This document shows, in pieces, positions 7,989 to 15,969 of a DNA stretch of 48,083 nt (positions are counted from its first letter, which is position 1; each line of letters begins with the position of its first letter). This DNA comes from Brevibacillus fortis. GTDB lineage: Bacteria > Bacillota > Bacilli > Brevibacillales > Brevibacillaceae. The stretch covers positions 1 through 48,083 of the forward strand of contig NZ_PXZM01000004.1 of the NCBI RefSeq assembly GCF_003013395.1, in the 5' to 3' direction. Made by a program: the position numbers and the translations under genes. Below the pieces are notes generated by a model. The model ran no database searches, was not told the origin of the DNA, and worked only from the letters and a program-made list of their open reading frames with translations.

Positions 7989-8963
7989 TTACTTTTCAAA
8001 CGCTTTGACTAAGTCGTCTGCCTTCTTCATATTGGCCAGAATGGCACCGGATTGCCAATGCGTCCGCTCCATTGGGTAGACATGACCTTTTTTCACAGCG
8101 GGAACAGATTTCCAGATTGGGCTCTCCAAAATCTTGAGCGCATCCTTGTTTTCTTCAGAAGTCCACGTGCCGTTCGACGGGAACACAATGATATGGTCTG
8201 CATCGATAGCCGGGATGGCTTCTTCTGATAATACCACGTGCGTTTCTTGATTTTTGGCAGCTGAATACGGCGTAAGGCCCAGCTCCTTATAGAGCATGCC
8301 TGTGTAAACATTGCCATCTCCGAAGAGGGCCAAATTCGGCTTATTTCCCACATTCAAACGAATGACGGCCACTGTTTCATTGCCAATCGCCTTTTCAAGC
8401 TTTGCCTTGGTATCCGCTATTTTCGCATTGTACTTTTGGATCGCTTCGTCTGCTTTTTCTGGAACTCCTAGCACCTCGGCGATTTTCTTGAGTCTTCCAA
8501 TCGTGTCGTTACGGAGTTCATCCGGCAGCTTGTACGTAGGGGCTACCTTGCTGAATTCCTCGTATTTCTTGGGATCAGCGTAGCCATCCACAATGATGAT
8601 ATCCGGATTGGCTGCTAGTAACGCTTCGATACTTCCTGTAATATCAAAAAGCGGCACGTCCAGCCCGAGATAATCCTGTTTGCCCCACGCCGGATGATAC
8701 CACTGGACAACCGGTGTTACACCCAGTGCTGTCAAGAAGTCCTCCTGATAAATTGCGGCTACCCGCTGTGGTTTTACCGGAATCTCTACATCGCCATACG
8801 CGTCTTTAACCACCTTGGTTTTTGGAGCGGCGCTCTCTGTCGATGATTTCTGCTCAGTGGCTGTTGGCTCCGCCGCTTTTTCTGCACACGCAGTTAACAC
8901 GAGCATCATGATCAATAATAATGCCATCCATGCCAATCCTGCATTTCGAACCGTTCTTACCAT
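7989..8963 (-). CDS. Ferric-siderophore substrate-binding lipoprotein 1
   Basis: This is a surface-anchored binding protein for an iron siderophore importer. A signal peptide of about 25 residues ends in the lipobox LVLTAC, and a Ser/Thr/Ala-rich linker follows. Residues about 50-324 are a TroA/FepB-like class III binding fold, with PQRVAAIYQ at the start and AIDADHIIVF later. The ATG at 8963 follows GAGAGGG. It has its own Fur box (9003-9017) and terminator. Its likely partners are the permeases at 4060-6149, with regulator 1 carrying a paralogous ligand domain. The siderophore itself cannot be named from sequence. Confidence 0.92.
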   Translation of the reverse strand: MVRTVRNAGLAWMALLLIMMLVLTACAEKAAEPTATEQKSSTESAAPKTKVVKDAYGDVEIPVKPQRVAAIYQEDFLTALGVTPVVQWYHPAWGKQDYLGLDVPLFDITGSIEALLAANPDIIIVDGYADPKKYEEFSKVAPTYKLPDELRNDTIGRLKKIAEVLGVPEKADEAIQKYNAKIADTKAKLEKAIGNETVAVIRLNVGNKPNLALFGDGNVYTGMLYKELGLTPYSAAKNQETHVVLSEEAIPAIDADHIIVFPSNGTWTSEENKDALKILESPIWKSVPAVKKGHVYPMERTHWQSGAILANMKKADDLVKAFEK

Positions 8964-9002
8964 CTTTCTACCCTCTCTCGCATCTGTTGATGAATATAGA
9001 AT

Positions 9003-9017
9003 TGATTCTCATTCTCA
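9003..9017 (-). promoter_or_regulatory. Fur box of binding protein 1
   Basis: The plus-strand 15-mer TGATTCTCATTCTCA matches the Fur consensus with three mismatches. It is 40 bases upstream of the start codon at 8963, within the 285-base divergent promoter region between the two binding-protein genes. Confidence 0.6.
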
Positions 9018-9152
9018 CTTATTTGCATCCTGATCATATGTGTTTCCTCGCCATCTGACAATGCATTTTCTCCACTATTTTTTGTCCAAACGCAACAACT
9101 TTCCGGGCGAAATCCTTCCCTTTGTACAAAATCAATAATGACTATCTGTCAT

Positions 9153-9163
9153 TTGTCCATTGA
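9153..9163 (+). promoter_or_regulatory. Candidate activator site TTGTCCATTGA upstream of binding protein 2
   Basis: Exact second copy of the 11-mer found at 6246-6256, in the same orientation to transcription and at a similar distance (28 versus 32 bases) above a Fur box. Both copies are also preceded by GTACAAA and ATGACT at differing spacing. Confidence 0.45.
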
Positions 9164-9191
9164 GCTGTTAGGCTACTTTCCCTATGATATC

Positions 9192-9206
9192 TGAGAATAA
9201 TTATCA
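9192..9206 (+). promoter_or_regulatory. Fur box of binding protein 2
   Basis: TGAGAATAATTATCA differs from the 7-1-7 Fur consensus at one position and stands 42 bases before the start codon at 9249. Confidence 0.8.
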
Positions 9207-9248
9207 TTAATATGAAACAGATTCAAACGACACTGGAGGAAATTAGGA

Positions 9249-10235
9249 ATGAAACACATACGTAACATAGCTGGAATGCTAGGATTCTTCGCACTCGCTG
9301 GCAGTTTACTCATCGGATGCAGTCCATCTGCTTCGCAGGCAACTACCACTCCCACACATGCACAAGAAACAACCAGCACATCTGGCAGCACGGCAAGTCA
9401 AAAAAGCCTGACACGTCCATATACCGATTATCTCGGACATGCAGGCAACATCCCGGTCTCCCCTGCGCGAATCATCTATTCGGGGGAAACATTTGGCGAT
9501 ATGCTCGCGTTGGGCGTAAAGCCGATTGGGGGATTCGGGTACGCCAACCAAATCTTTGAAGACCAACTGCACGATGTCGAGAATGTCGGTTTTCCCATTA
9601 ATCTCGAAAAGGTCCTGGAATTACAGCCTGACCTGATCATCAATGCAAACACCGAAGAAAAAGAATATGAACAGCTAGCCAAAATAGCCCCTACCGTCAT
9701 TTTTGATACATTCGCGCCGTTAGAAGAGCGGATGACCCAGCTCGGTGATATGATTGGGAAACCCGAAGCAGCTACCAAATGGCTTGCCGATTACAAGCTC
9801 AAATCGGAGGAGATGTGGAAGAAGCTGAAGGAGTCTAGCATCATGAAAGAAGGAGAAACCGCCTCTGTCTTTACCTATTATCCGGGCGATCGGTTGTTTG
9901 TCATGGCAAGAACAGGGCTTTCCCAAGTCCTCTACGATACAAACGGATTCAAGCCCACTGCGCCCATTGCGGAAATACTCGATGCACAAAAAGGATTTGA
10001 ACTCATTTCCGTGGAACGTTTGCCCGAAATAGCGGGAGATCGTATCTTTATTCTGAATACTGCGAGCGAGGAAGCTAAGAAATCAACGCAGGAGCTGCTA
10101 AAATCACGCATCTGGAAGGATCTTCCTGCTGTTAAAAATGGGTATGTCTACTTTATCGACATCGAAAAATCTAGCAGTGATGCGACAACTAGAGAATGGC
10201 TCCTGCAAAAGATTCCTGAAATCCTAGCGAAATAA
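9249..10235 (+). CDS. Ferric-siderophore substrate-binding lipoprotein 2
   Basis: This is a second, distinct siderophore-binding lipoprotein. The signal peptide ends at the lipobox SLLIGC (Cys near residue 25), followed by a Thr/Ser-rich linker and a FepB/FeuA-like binding domain. Within it, RIIYSGETFGDMLALGV and LQPDLIINAN mark the first lobe and a GDRIFIL motif lies in the second. The ATG follows GGAGG at nine bases. Its sequence is clearly different from binding protein 1 but very similar to the C-terminal half of the next gene on this strand. It is separated from that gene by a terminator, so the two are regulated in parallel rather than as one operon. It probably feeds the same permeases. 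Confidence 0.92.
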   Translation: MKHIRNIAGMLGFFALAGSLLIGCSPSASQATTTPTHAQETTSTSGSTASQKSLTRPYTDYLGHAGNIPVSPARIIYSGETFGDMLALGVKPIGGFGYANQIFEDQLHDVENVGFPINLEKVLELQPDLIINANTEEKEYEQLAKIAPTVIFDTFAPLEERMTQLGDMIGKPEAATKWLADYKLKSEEMWKKLKESSIMKEGETASVFTYYPGDRLFVMARTGLSQVLYDTNGFKPTAPIAEILDAQKGFELISVERLPEIAGDRIFILNTASEEAKKSTQELLKSRIWKDLPAVKNGYVYFIDIEKSSSDATTREWLLQKIPEILAK

Positions 10236-10264
10236 TCAATCATATCCGCCTGAATCGAACACGA

Positions 10265-10303
10265 GAAGCTTTTCAACAAGGATTGAAAAGCTTCTTTCTT
10301 TTG
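10265..10303 (+). terminator. Terminator of binding protein 2
   Basis: GAAGCTTTTCAA and TTGAAAAGCTTC form a perfect 12-bp stem with a six-base loop, followed by TTTCTTTT. Confidence 0.9.
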
Positions 10304-10323
10304 TATACGAATGATAGAATGGA

Positions 10324-10338
10324 TGATAACGATTCTCA
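10324..10338 (+). promoter_or_regulatory. Fur box of regulator 2
   Basis: TGATAACGATTCTCA matches the Fur 7-1-7 consensus with two mismatches, 24 bases before the start codon at 10363. Confidence 0.7.
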
Positions 10339-10362
10339 CAGACAAAAAGGAGGGTACAACCG

Positions 10363-12009
10363 ATGCCTCACTCCATACCATCTCATCCCCCGCTCGGTTC
10401 CCTTCATTTTCAGTTGTGTAAAGTAGAGCGGACAGCTAGTCCTTCACCCACTCATTTCCATACCCTGCTCATCTTCACAAAAGGTAATGGCAGCCTCCAT
10501 ATTTATGACCAAACGATTTCACCTTTGGCTGGAAAGTGTTTTTTCCTTTCACCGTCTACTCCTTTTGCTATCGAACCCTCGTACGATAGCGCGACTGATT
10601 GTTACCAAATCTCGTTTACCGTTATCCAGTTCGATGCAGACTATAGGCCCCTGCCGTACCCACACGCACTGTTTGATGGCCGTATCGAGCTGTCCGTTCA
10701 CCCCTTTGCCCGGCTCTTGCGCTTATGCGACGCTTTGCTCTTGGGCAGATCAACTTCCACTGAAATGGACAGCTTTTGGCAGCAATTGCGGTTCCAGAAG
10801 CTACTCGGATTTTTACTTGAGCAAAATCTATCTCCTGACCATATCCCCAGTAAGAGCAAGGAGGTCGAGAAGAGCATTCGTTATATCCAGCAAAATTATC
10901 AAGAGAACATGACGGTCAAACAGTTGGCACAACTGGCCAATGTGCCGTCATGGCAGTACACATTGCTCTTTCGCCAGTTGACGGGTAAAAAGCCTTTGGA
11001 ATATTTGACAGCGCTGCGCATTCATCATGCGAAAAAGCTCCTGAAAAGCTCAACCGATTCATTGCGGGACATCGCCTCGCAAGTTGGCTTCACTGATGAG
11101 TATTATTTCAATCGTCGCTTTCGAATGACGACCGGTTACACGCCAAGACAATATTCCAGGCTTACTCATCGCATGGAGCTCGTGCAGGACTGGACAGGGC
11201 ATGAGGTAGAAATCCCACTTCAGCCACAACGCATCATTTATATTGGGGAGACGTTTAATGATTTGCTCGCGCTCCATGTTGAAAACATCGTCGGCGCGAA
11301 TTTTACCTGGATGGAACGGACGATCTATCGAGACAGAGTAAGACACGTACAGGATATAGCCTTTCCCATTGACTATGACGATTTGACGATATTGAAGCCA
11401 GATCTGATCATTTTCGCGAACGCAGAAGAAGATAAATATAAGCAGATGAGCCTGATTGCCCCAACGCTCACGTTTAATTCATTTGCTTCGCTGGAGGAAC
11501 GGTTGCATACACTGGGCGATTGGTTGGGGAAAAAGAACGAGGCGCGAGATTGGCTCAGGAAATACCACACAAATGCTGCTAGCATGTGGAATAAGCTCCG
11601 CTCCGAGCTCGTTCCTGGTGAGACTGCATCCGTCTTTATTCATGAGCATGGCGGGCGTCTGTTCGTAATGGGCACGTCGGGACTTTCCTCCGCCCTCTAC
11701 CATCCAAACGGTTTTTCTCCTGGGGATAAAATTCAAGAAATACTGCAAGCTGGCTACGGCTTTATCGAAATTAGAGAGGAGGACATCCCCCTGTACGCTG
11801 GCGATCGGATCTTTATGCTGCTGTCCGAAGAACCCGTATCGCGTCAGGCTACCGCCACATTCATGCAAAGTGATAGGTGGCACAGTCTGCCTGCCGTTCA
11901 AAACGGCTATGTTTATTTTGTAGAAGCGCGAAAATGGAATTGCGGCGCTGCTCTTACCAGAGAGAAACTGCTTCATATGCTGCCATTATTGTTGCAGCAT
12001 TCTTCCTGA
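10363..12009 (+). CDS. AraC-family regulator fused to a siderophore-binding-protein domain (Btr-like), copy 2
   Basis: The 548-residue protein has the same plan as regulator 1: an N-terminal cupin-like region, two AraC helix-turn-helix motifs (LTVKQ-type segment MTVKQLAQLANVPSWQYTLL near 183 and VGFTDEYYFNRRFRMTTG near 244), then a binding-protein domain from about residue 285. That domain follows binding protein 2, for example RIIYIGETFNDLLAL versus RIIYSGETFGDMLAL, LKPDLIIFANAEE versus LQPDLIINANTEE, and GDRIFML versus GDRIFIL. It should therefore sense the ligand of that protein. The ATG follows AAGGAGGG. It has its own Fur box and shares a bidirectional terminator with the DeoR gene. Likely target promoters are those bearing TTGTCCATTGA, but this is inference. 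Confidence 0.9.
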   Translation: MPHSIPSHPPLGSLHFQLCKVERTASPSPTHFHTLLIFTKGNGSLHIYDQTISPLAGKCFFLSPSTPFAIEPSYDSATDCYQISFTVIQFDADYRPLPYPHALFDGRIELSVHPFARLLRLCDALLLGRSTSTEMDSFWQQLRFQKLLGFLLEQNLSPDHIPSKSKEVEKSIRYIQQNYQENMTVKQLAQLANVPSWQYTLLFRQLTGKKPLEYLTALRIHHAKKLLKSSTDSLRDIASQVGFTDEYYFNRRFRMTTGYTPRQYSRLTHRMELVQDWTGHEVEIPLQPQRIIYIGETFNDLLALHVENIVGANFTWMERTIYRDRVRHVQDIAFPIDYDDLTILKPDLIIFANAEEDKYKQMSLIAPTLTFNSFASLEERLHTLGDWLGKKNEARDWLRKYHTNAASMWNKLRSELVPGETASVFIHEHGGRLFVMGTSGLSSALYHPNGFSPGDKIQEILQAGYGFIEIREEDIPLYAGDRIFMLLSEEPVSRQATATFMQSDRWHSLPAVQNGYVYFVEARKWNCGAALTREKLLHMLPLLLQHSS

Positions 12010-12013
12010 AGCA

Positions 12014-12054
12014 AACAGGCCAGCTTCCCTGTCGTGGGGAATCGCTGGCCTGTT
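12014..12054. terminator. Bidirectional terminator between convergent regulator 2 and the phosphonate operon
   Basis: AACAGGCCAGC (12014-12024) pairs perfectly with GCTGGCCTGTT (12044-12054), and an inner TTCCC/GGGGAA pairing extends the stem. The T tract is weak on both sides. Genes converge on it from both directions. Confidence 0.7.
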
Positions 12055-12056
12055 CA

Positions 12057-12848
12057 CTACAACTCTTCTGCTACCATCCATGCTACATTTTTTGCTTGGA
12101 GTCCTTTGTTCCATTCCGCTGGTGCTGCCGTATCGCTGATCACGATGTCGACCTCTCCCAGGTCTGCGATCTTGCACAATGTGCTGACCCCGATCTTGGA
12201 ATGGTCCGCTAGCACAATGCTTTCATTGGCATTTTCGATGAAACAACGGGCGAGCTCCGTACGATCCGGCTCATAGCAGGTCAAGCCTTTATGGAGCAGG
12301 ATGCCGTCAGCTGCGATAAACGCCTTGTCCACATAAAATTGTTTCATCATCTTCTCTGCATAGGTCCCGCTTACCCGATGATGCTTGGCGCTCACCTTTC
12401 CACCCAGGAAGTAGATGTCTGCCGCAAGCATTCCATTGTTTTGGAACTCGATTAATCGATTCAGCGCCGTGATCGAGCTAGTGAGGATCGTCAAATCTTT
12501 TTTCGTCACGAGAAAGCTGATCATTTGCAAAGGCGTTGTCCCTTCATCGATGACAATGGTGTCGCTGTCTTGCACCAAGTCTGCTGCCAGCCGTCCAATC
12601 CGTTTCTTTTCTTCCGCTCGCAAGACTTCACGGGCAAAATGAGAGGGCTCGGAGCGCTCCACTGTCAGCTTTACTGCCCCGCCATATACGCGCTTCAGCT
12701 TCTTCTCCGCTTCCAGCTCTTCCAAATACCTGCGGATCGACTCAGACGATACTTGCAGCTTTTCGACCAGCTCATTGGTCCGTACCTTGCCATTGGAATT
12801 GATCAACTGCAAAATGATTTGCTTACGCTCTTCCCCGAACAACGACAC
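12057..12848 (-). CDS. DeoR-family transcriptional regulator
   Basis: This is a DNA-binding repressor with an N-terminal winged helix-turn-helix (residues about 5-57; NSNGKVRTNELVEKLQVS and a VYGGAV wing). The C-terminal DeoR sensor domain has VIDEGTTPLQM, a phosphosugar-isomerase-like fold that normally binds a phosphorylated metabolite. The start is GTG at 12848 with AGGGGGA eight bases upstream. It is the last gene of the 2-aminoethylphosphonate operon, 25 bases after the preceding reading frame, so it probably represses the operon and responds to a pathway intermediate. Phosphonoacetaldehyde or a related compound would be a guess. Confidence 0.87.
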   Translation of the reverse strand: MSLFGEERKQIILQLINSNGKVRTNELVEKLQVSSESIRRYLEELEAEKKLKRVYGGAVKLTVERSEPSHFAREVLRAEEKKRIGRLAADLVQDSDTIVIDEGTTPLQMISFLVTKKDLTILTSSITALNRLIEFQNNGMLAADIYFLGGKVSAKHHRVSGTYAEKMMKQFYVDKAFIAADGILLHKGLTCYEPDRTELARCFIENANESIVLADHSKIGVSTLCKIADLGEVDIVISDTAAPAEWNKGLQAKNVAWMVAEEL

Positions 12849-12873
12849 GCCGAATGTCCCCCTATCTCGTACT

Positions 12874-14039
12874 TTACGTCAGATCGATCTTCTCTTCATG
12901 GATAAAAATCTGACGTTTTTCCAGCTCGCGAAAAATCACAGCCGGATCAAATGCTTCTTCTGGTGTTATGACGCCAGTAGCTTTTACGTTTCCTTTTGCG
13001 ATCTGCTCAGTTGCAATCGCCAGCGGGATTCCTACGTTGCGGGTATAGGCGCGCAGCCCAGCCCAGTCAGCTACAGAACCGTCAGATGCCGGATGTGTAT
13101 GGTACAGGACGTGGCGTACTTTGCGTCCGTCCTTGGTACCTGTTACCTCGACATGAAGAGAATACCCGTATAATTCCGTCTCTTTTCCCTCCCTAGAATT
13201 GTAGAGGTATTGGGAGATACAATCAAGGATTCCCACCTGGGTTTCCCCTACCGTGATGGGATCGTTCCGTAAAAAGCCATAATCATAGAGAGCTTTGACC
13301 AGCTCCATGTTTTGCTTCGGCCATGTTCCCCGCACCTCGATCAGCTTTACGCCTTTTGGAGACAGTGCCTGTGCGAGTGTCTTGGTCTCCGCATGAGGAA
13401 TGATGTACTGAATCGTTTTTCCATACGGTGCGGGAAGCTCGATTTCGCGGGGGCGGGCAAACGGCGGCACTTGAATAAATTCGCCATTTTCATATACGAC
13501 ACGCCCTGGCAAGCCTGGATCATACTCATAGGTCGTCGTCTCTGTGATCGATTTGGAAAAGGCAATCGGACGAAAAGAACCGTGGCTGACGCGCACTTCG
13601 TCGACCTCATCGAGCTGGTTCGCTGCATGCATCGCCATCATTTGTGTGAGTCCTGGCGTCATGCCAAAGCCTGGGAGGCAGGTCTTTCCTTGCGCAAACG
13701 AAAGATTGCATCCGATGCGTTTTCTTCCCCGAAGCCGTTCAAATTGATACCATGGCAGCCAGCCTCGGCAATCGCAGCGGTAGACAGGCCGTTTAGCGTT
13801 ATCGTGGTACCGTCCATGACAATATCGTATCCGCTCATTTTTTGGACTGTATCCGCATGATCACGTACATTTACTGGAACAAAATCTACGCGCGGATCGT
13901 TCAGCCACTCGACTACCTTGCGACCTTCCTCTTCATTAAAATCGCCGATCGTGATTTGCTCAAAATCCGAATGCATCACGAGATCGAGCACCGCTTCCCG
14001 ACAAATATTTCCCGCTCCACCCAAGCAAAACACTTTCAT
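12874..14039 (-). pseudogene. Saccharopine-dehydrogenase-like oxidoreductase, frameshifted
   Basis: Two frames cover one protein. The first, 14039-13659, holds a Rossmann NAD(P)-binding start (GGAGNICRE). The second, 13662-12874, opens at MTPGLTQMMA and contains the catalytic/C-terminal domain. In the second frame, just before its apparent ATG, the codons read GKTCLPGFGMTPGLT. This is the family's conserved PG(L/F)G-PGLT segment, so the true protein runs through. One missing base near 13681-13695 (AAGGAAAG where AAGGGAAAG is expected) explains the break. The ATG at 14039 follows AAGGAGG. The two frames also overlap by ATGA, which could allow coupled translation of two polypeptides. The family acts on amino/keto acids; its role in phosphonate use is unknown. 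Confidence 0.82.
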
Positions 14040-14062
14040 CACCGTTGCCTCCTTATAGTCTA

Positions 14063-15178
14063 CTAAAGCCAGAAACGATTGTTATCCACTGCGGCGAGCA
14101 ATTTCTCCATATCCTCGGGGTAAACCTCTCCGATGTTGCCAATCCGAAACGTATCCGCTTGCGAGATTTTGCCCGGATAAATAACGAAGCCTGCCTGCTT
14201 TAGCCGCTCATACAGCTCTGCGAAGGTGAATGCGTCGCTCTCGGGATAATAAAAGGAAGTAATGAAGGGCGATTGCGATTCTTTTGGCAACAGGACGCGA
14301 AAGCCGATTCGCTCCATGCCTTCAGCGAGAAGCTGCTGATTTCGCTGGTAACGCTCGTACCGTTTTTCAACTCCGCCCTCTTCCTCAAGCTCTACCAACG
14401 CCTGATAAAACGCTCGCACGACATGAGTCGGAGAAGTATACCGCCACTTTCCGTTTTGCTGCTCCATCGTCTTCCACTGGCTGTACAAATCGAGGGACAA
14501 CGTACGGGCAATCCCTTCGCATTGGAGGAGCGCAGACTTTTTGGCAATGACAAAGCCTACGCCAGGCACGCCTTGGATGCATTTATTTGCGCTGGAGATC
14601 AGGAAGTCGATCGATAGCTCTGCTACATCCAGCGGGATGCCACCGAAGCTGCTCATCGCGTCTACGATATAGACTTTTCCATACTTCTTGGCGACTTCAC
14701 CGATTTCTTTGATGGGATTAAGCATGCCGGTAGTCGTTTCCGAATGCACAACAGCCACATGCGTAATCGTTGTATCTGCCGCAAGCCTCTGCTCCAATTC
14801 CTCTGCATCCGCTTTTGTCACTTCGCCAAAATCAATTACCTCTGTAGCGATTCCATAGACCTGTGCCATTTCCACGATCCGATCCCCGTATGCGCCATTC
14901 GTCAGGATGAGCAGCTTGCCGTCTGCGGGAATCGCACTGCTCACTACCGCTTCGACACAAAAGGTCCCGCTGCCTTGCATCAAAACACTCGTATACTCCT
15001 CTACCTGTGAGGTTGCCAATCGGACGAGCTTCTGGCGGATTGCCTGTACCAGTTCATTGTAATCACGATCCCACGTGCACCAGTCACGCAGCATTGCTTC
15101 GCGTACGGTCGGTGAAGTGGACAATGGTCCGGGGGTTAGTAACAAGTACGGATTGTCGGTTGGTCGTGTCTGATTCAT
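14063..15178 (-). CDS. phnW: 2-aminoethylphosphonate-pyruvate transaminase
   Basis: PhnW transfers the amino group of 2-aminoethylphosphonate to pyruvate, giving phosphonoacetaldehyde and alanine. It is a class V PLP aminotransferase of the usual 371 residues. The substrate-binding start is [15 protein letters not shown], the PLP aspartate lies in VDAMSSFGG (D173), and the Schiff-base lysine in SSANKCIQG (K199). The ATG follows AGGAGGAG and overlaps the phnX stop by four bases, so the two pathway enzymes are translationally coupled in pathway order reversed (hydrolase first). Confidence 0.95.
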   Translation of the reverse strand: MNQTRPTDNPYLLLTPGPLSTSPTVREAMLRDWCTWDRDYNELVQAIRQKLVRLATSQVEEYTSVLMQGSGTFCVEAVVSSAIPADGKLLILTNGAYGDRIVEMAQVYGIATEVIDFGEVTKADAEELEQRLAADTTITHVAVVHSETTTGMLNPIKEIGEVAKKYGKVYIVDAMSSFGGIPLDVAELSIDFLISSANKCIQGVPGVGFVIAKKSALLQCEGIARTLSLDLYSQWKTMEQQNGKWRYTSPTHVVRAFYQALVELEEEGGVEKRYERYQRNQQLLAEGMERIGFRVLLPKESQSPFITSFYYPESDAFTFAELYERLKQAGFVIYPGKISQADTFRIGNIGEVYPEDMEKLLAAVDNNRFWL

Positions 15179-15969
15179 GGTTTCTCTCCTCCTGCATGGC
15201 GCTTCTCGATCTTTTCCAGCACTTCATCCAAACGCCCGATCTCCTCGATGACATAGTGGGCGCCTGCCGCAGTCAATCGCTCCGTTGCGATAGCCAGCCT
15301 TTTATCCAGCTCTTCCTGTGGCATGCTCGTCACTTCCTCCAAGGACAGGCCCAGCTCGCTTCCACCCTTCAGGACGCCAACGGTCCACATCCCGGCATTT
15401 CTTCCTTCTTTCATATCACTCGTCGTATCGCCGACCTTGACCATATTGTTCATTGGATATACGTCCAGCAGGATCGCATTTTGATAGCACATCCATGGAT
15501 ACGGACGTCCAGAAGTCACTTCACTCGGGGTGACGAGTGCGTCCGGTTCGTAGCCCTGTTGTTTAGCCGATGCCGCTACGACATTCATCATTTCCCTTGT
15601 GTAGCCCGTAGTCGAACCGATCTTGATCCCTTGCTCGCGCAGTCGCCCTACCAGCTCCAACGCTCCCGGAACAGGGGTGGCGTACTCGTGCAGCGTCGCC
15701 ATCAGCATCGGTTCGAAGTCAGCGTACAACTCGTCCACATCCGCTTCATTTGGGAGACGTCCGTAACGTTCTTGCCATAGCGCTGCTACCCGATCCATTT
15801 TGCACAAAGCCTGGATATGATCGCGCTTGAGCATCCCCATCGGTTCGCGAGCTTCTGCTGCTGTCAGCTCAATTCCTCGTTTTTTGAACACCTGTAAAAA
15901 GACAGCCAAAGGAGCGAAACATCCGTAATCGACCATTGTACCTGCCCAATCAAATACTACTGCTTTCAT
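15175..15969 (-). CDS. phnX: Phosphonoacetaldehyde hydrolase (phosphonatase)
   Basis: PhnX splits the carbon-phosphorus bond of phosphonoacetaldehyde to give acetaldehyde and phosphate. It is a HAD-superfamily enzyme of 264 residues. The nucleophile aspartate is in FDWAGTMVD (D7), the Schiff-base lysine in GMLKRDH (K48), motif II in GSTTGYTR, and the acidic motif in [12 protein letters not shown]. It overlaps the permease gene by ATGA upstream and phnW downstream, placing uptake and cleavage in one message. Confidence 0.95.
   Translation of the reverse strand: MKAVVFDWAGTMVDYGCFAPLAVFLQVFKKRGIELTAAEAREPMGMLKRDHIQALCKMDRVAALWQERYGRLPNEADVDELYADFEPMLMATLHEYATPVPGALELVGRLREQGIKIGSTTGYTREMMNVVAASAKQQGYEPDALVTPSEVTSGRPYPWMCYQNAILLDVYPMNNMVKVGDTTSDMKEGRNAGMWTVGVLKGGSELGLSLEEVTSMPQEELDKRLAIATERLTAAGAHYVIEEIGRLDEVLEKIEKRHAGGEKP

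Noticed and set aside
13675..13700. Programmed -1 frameshifting in the saccharopine-dehydrogenase-like gene
   Set aside because: The junction has no X-XXY-YYZ slippery heptamer and no obvious downstream stimulator; a missing base is simpler.
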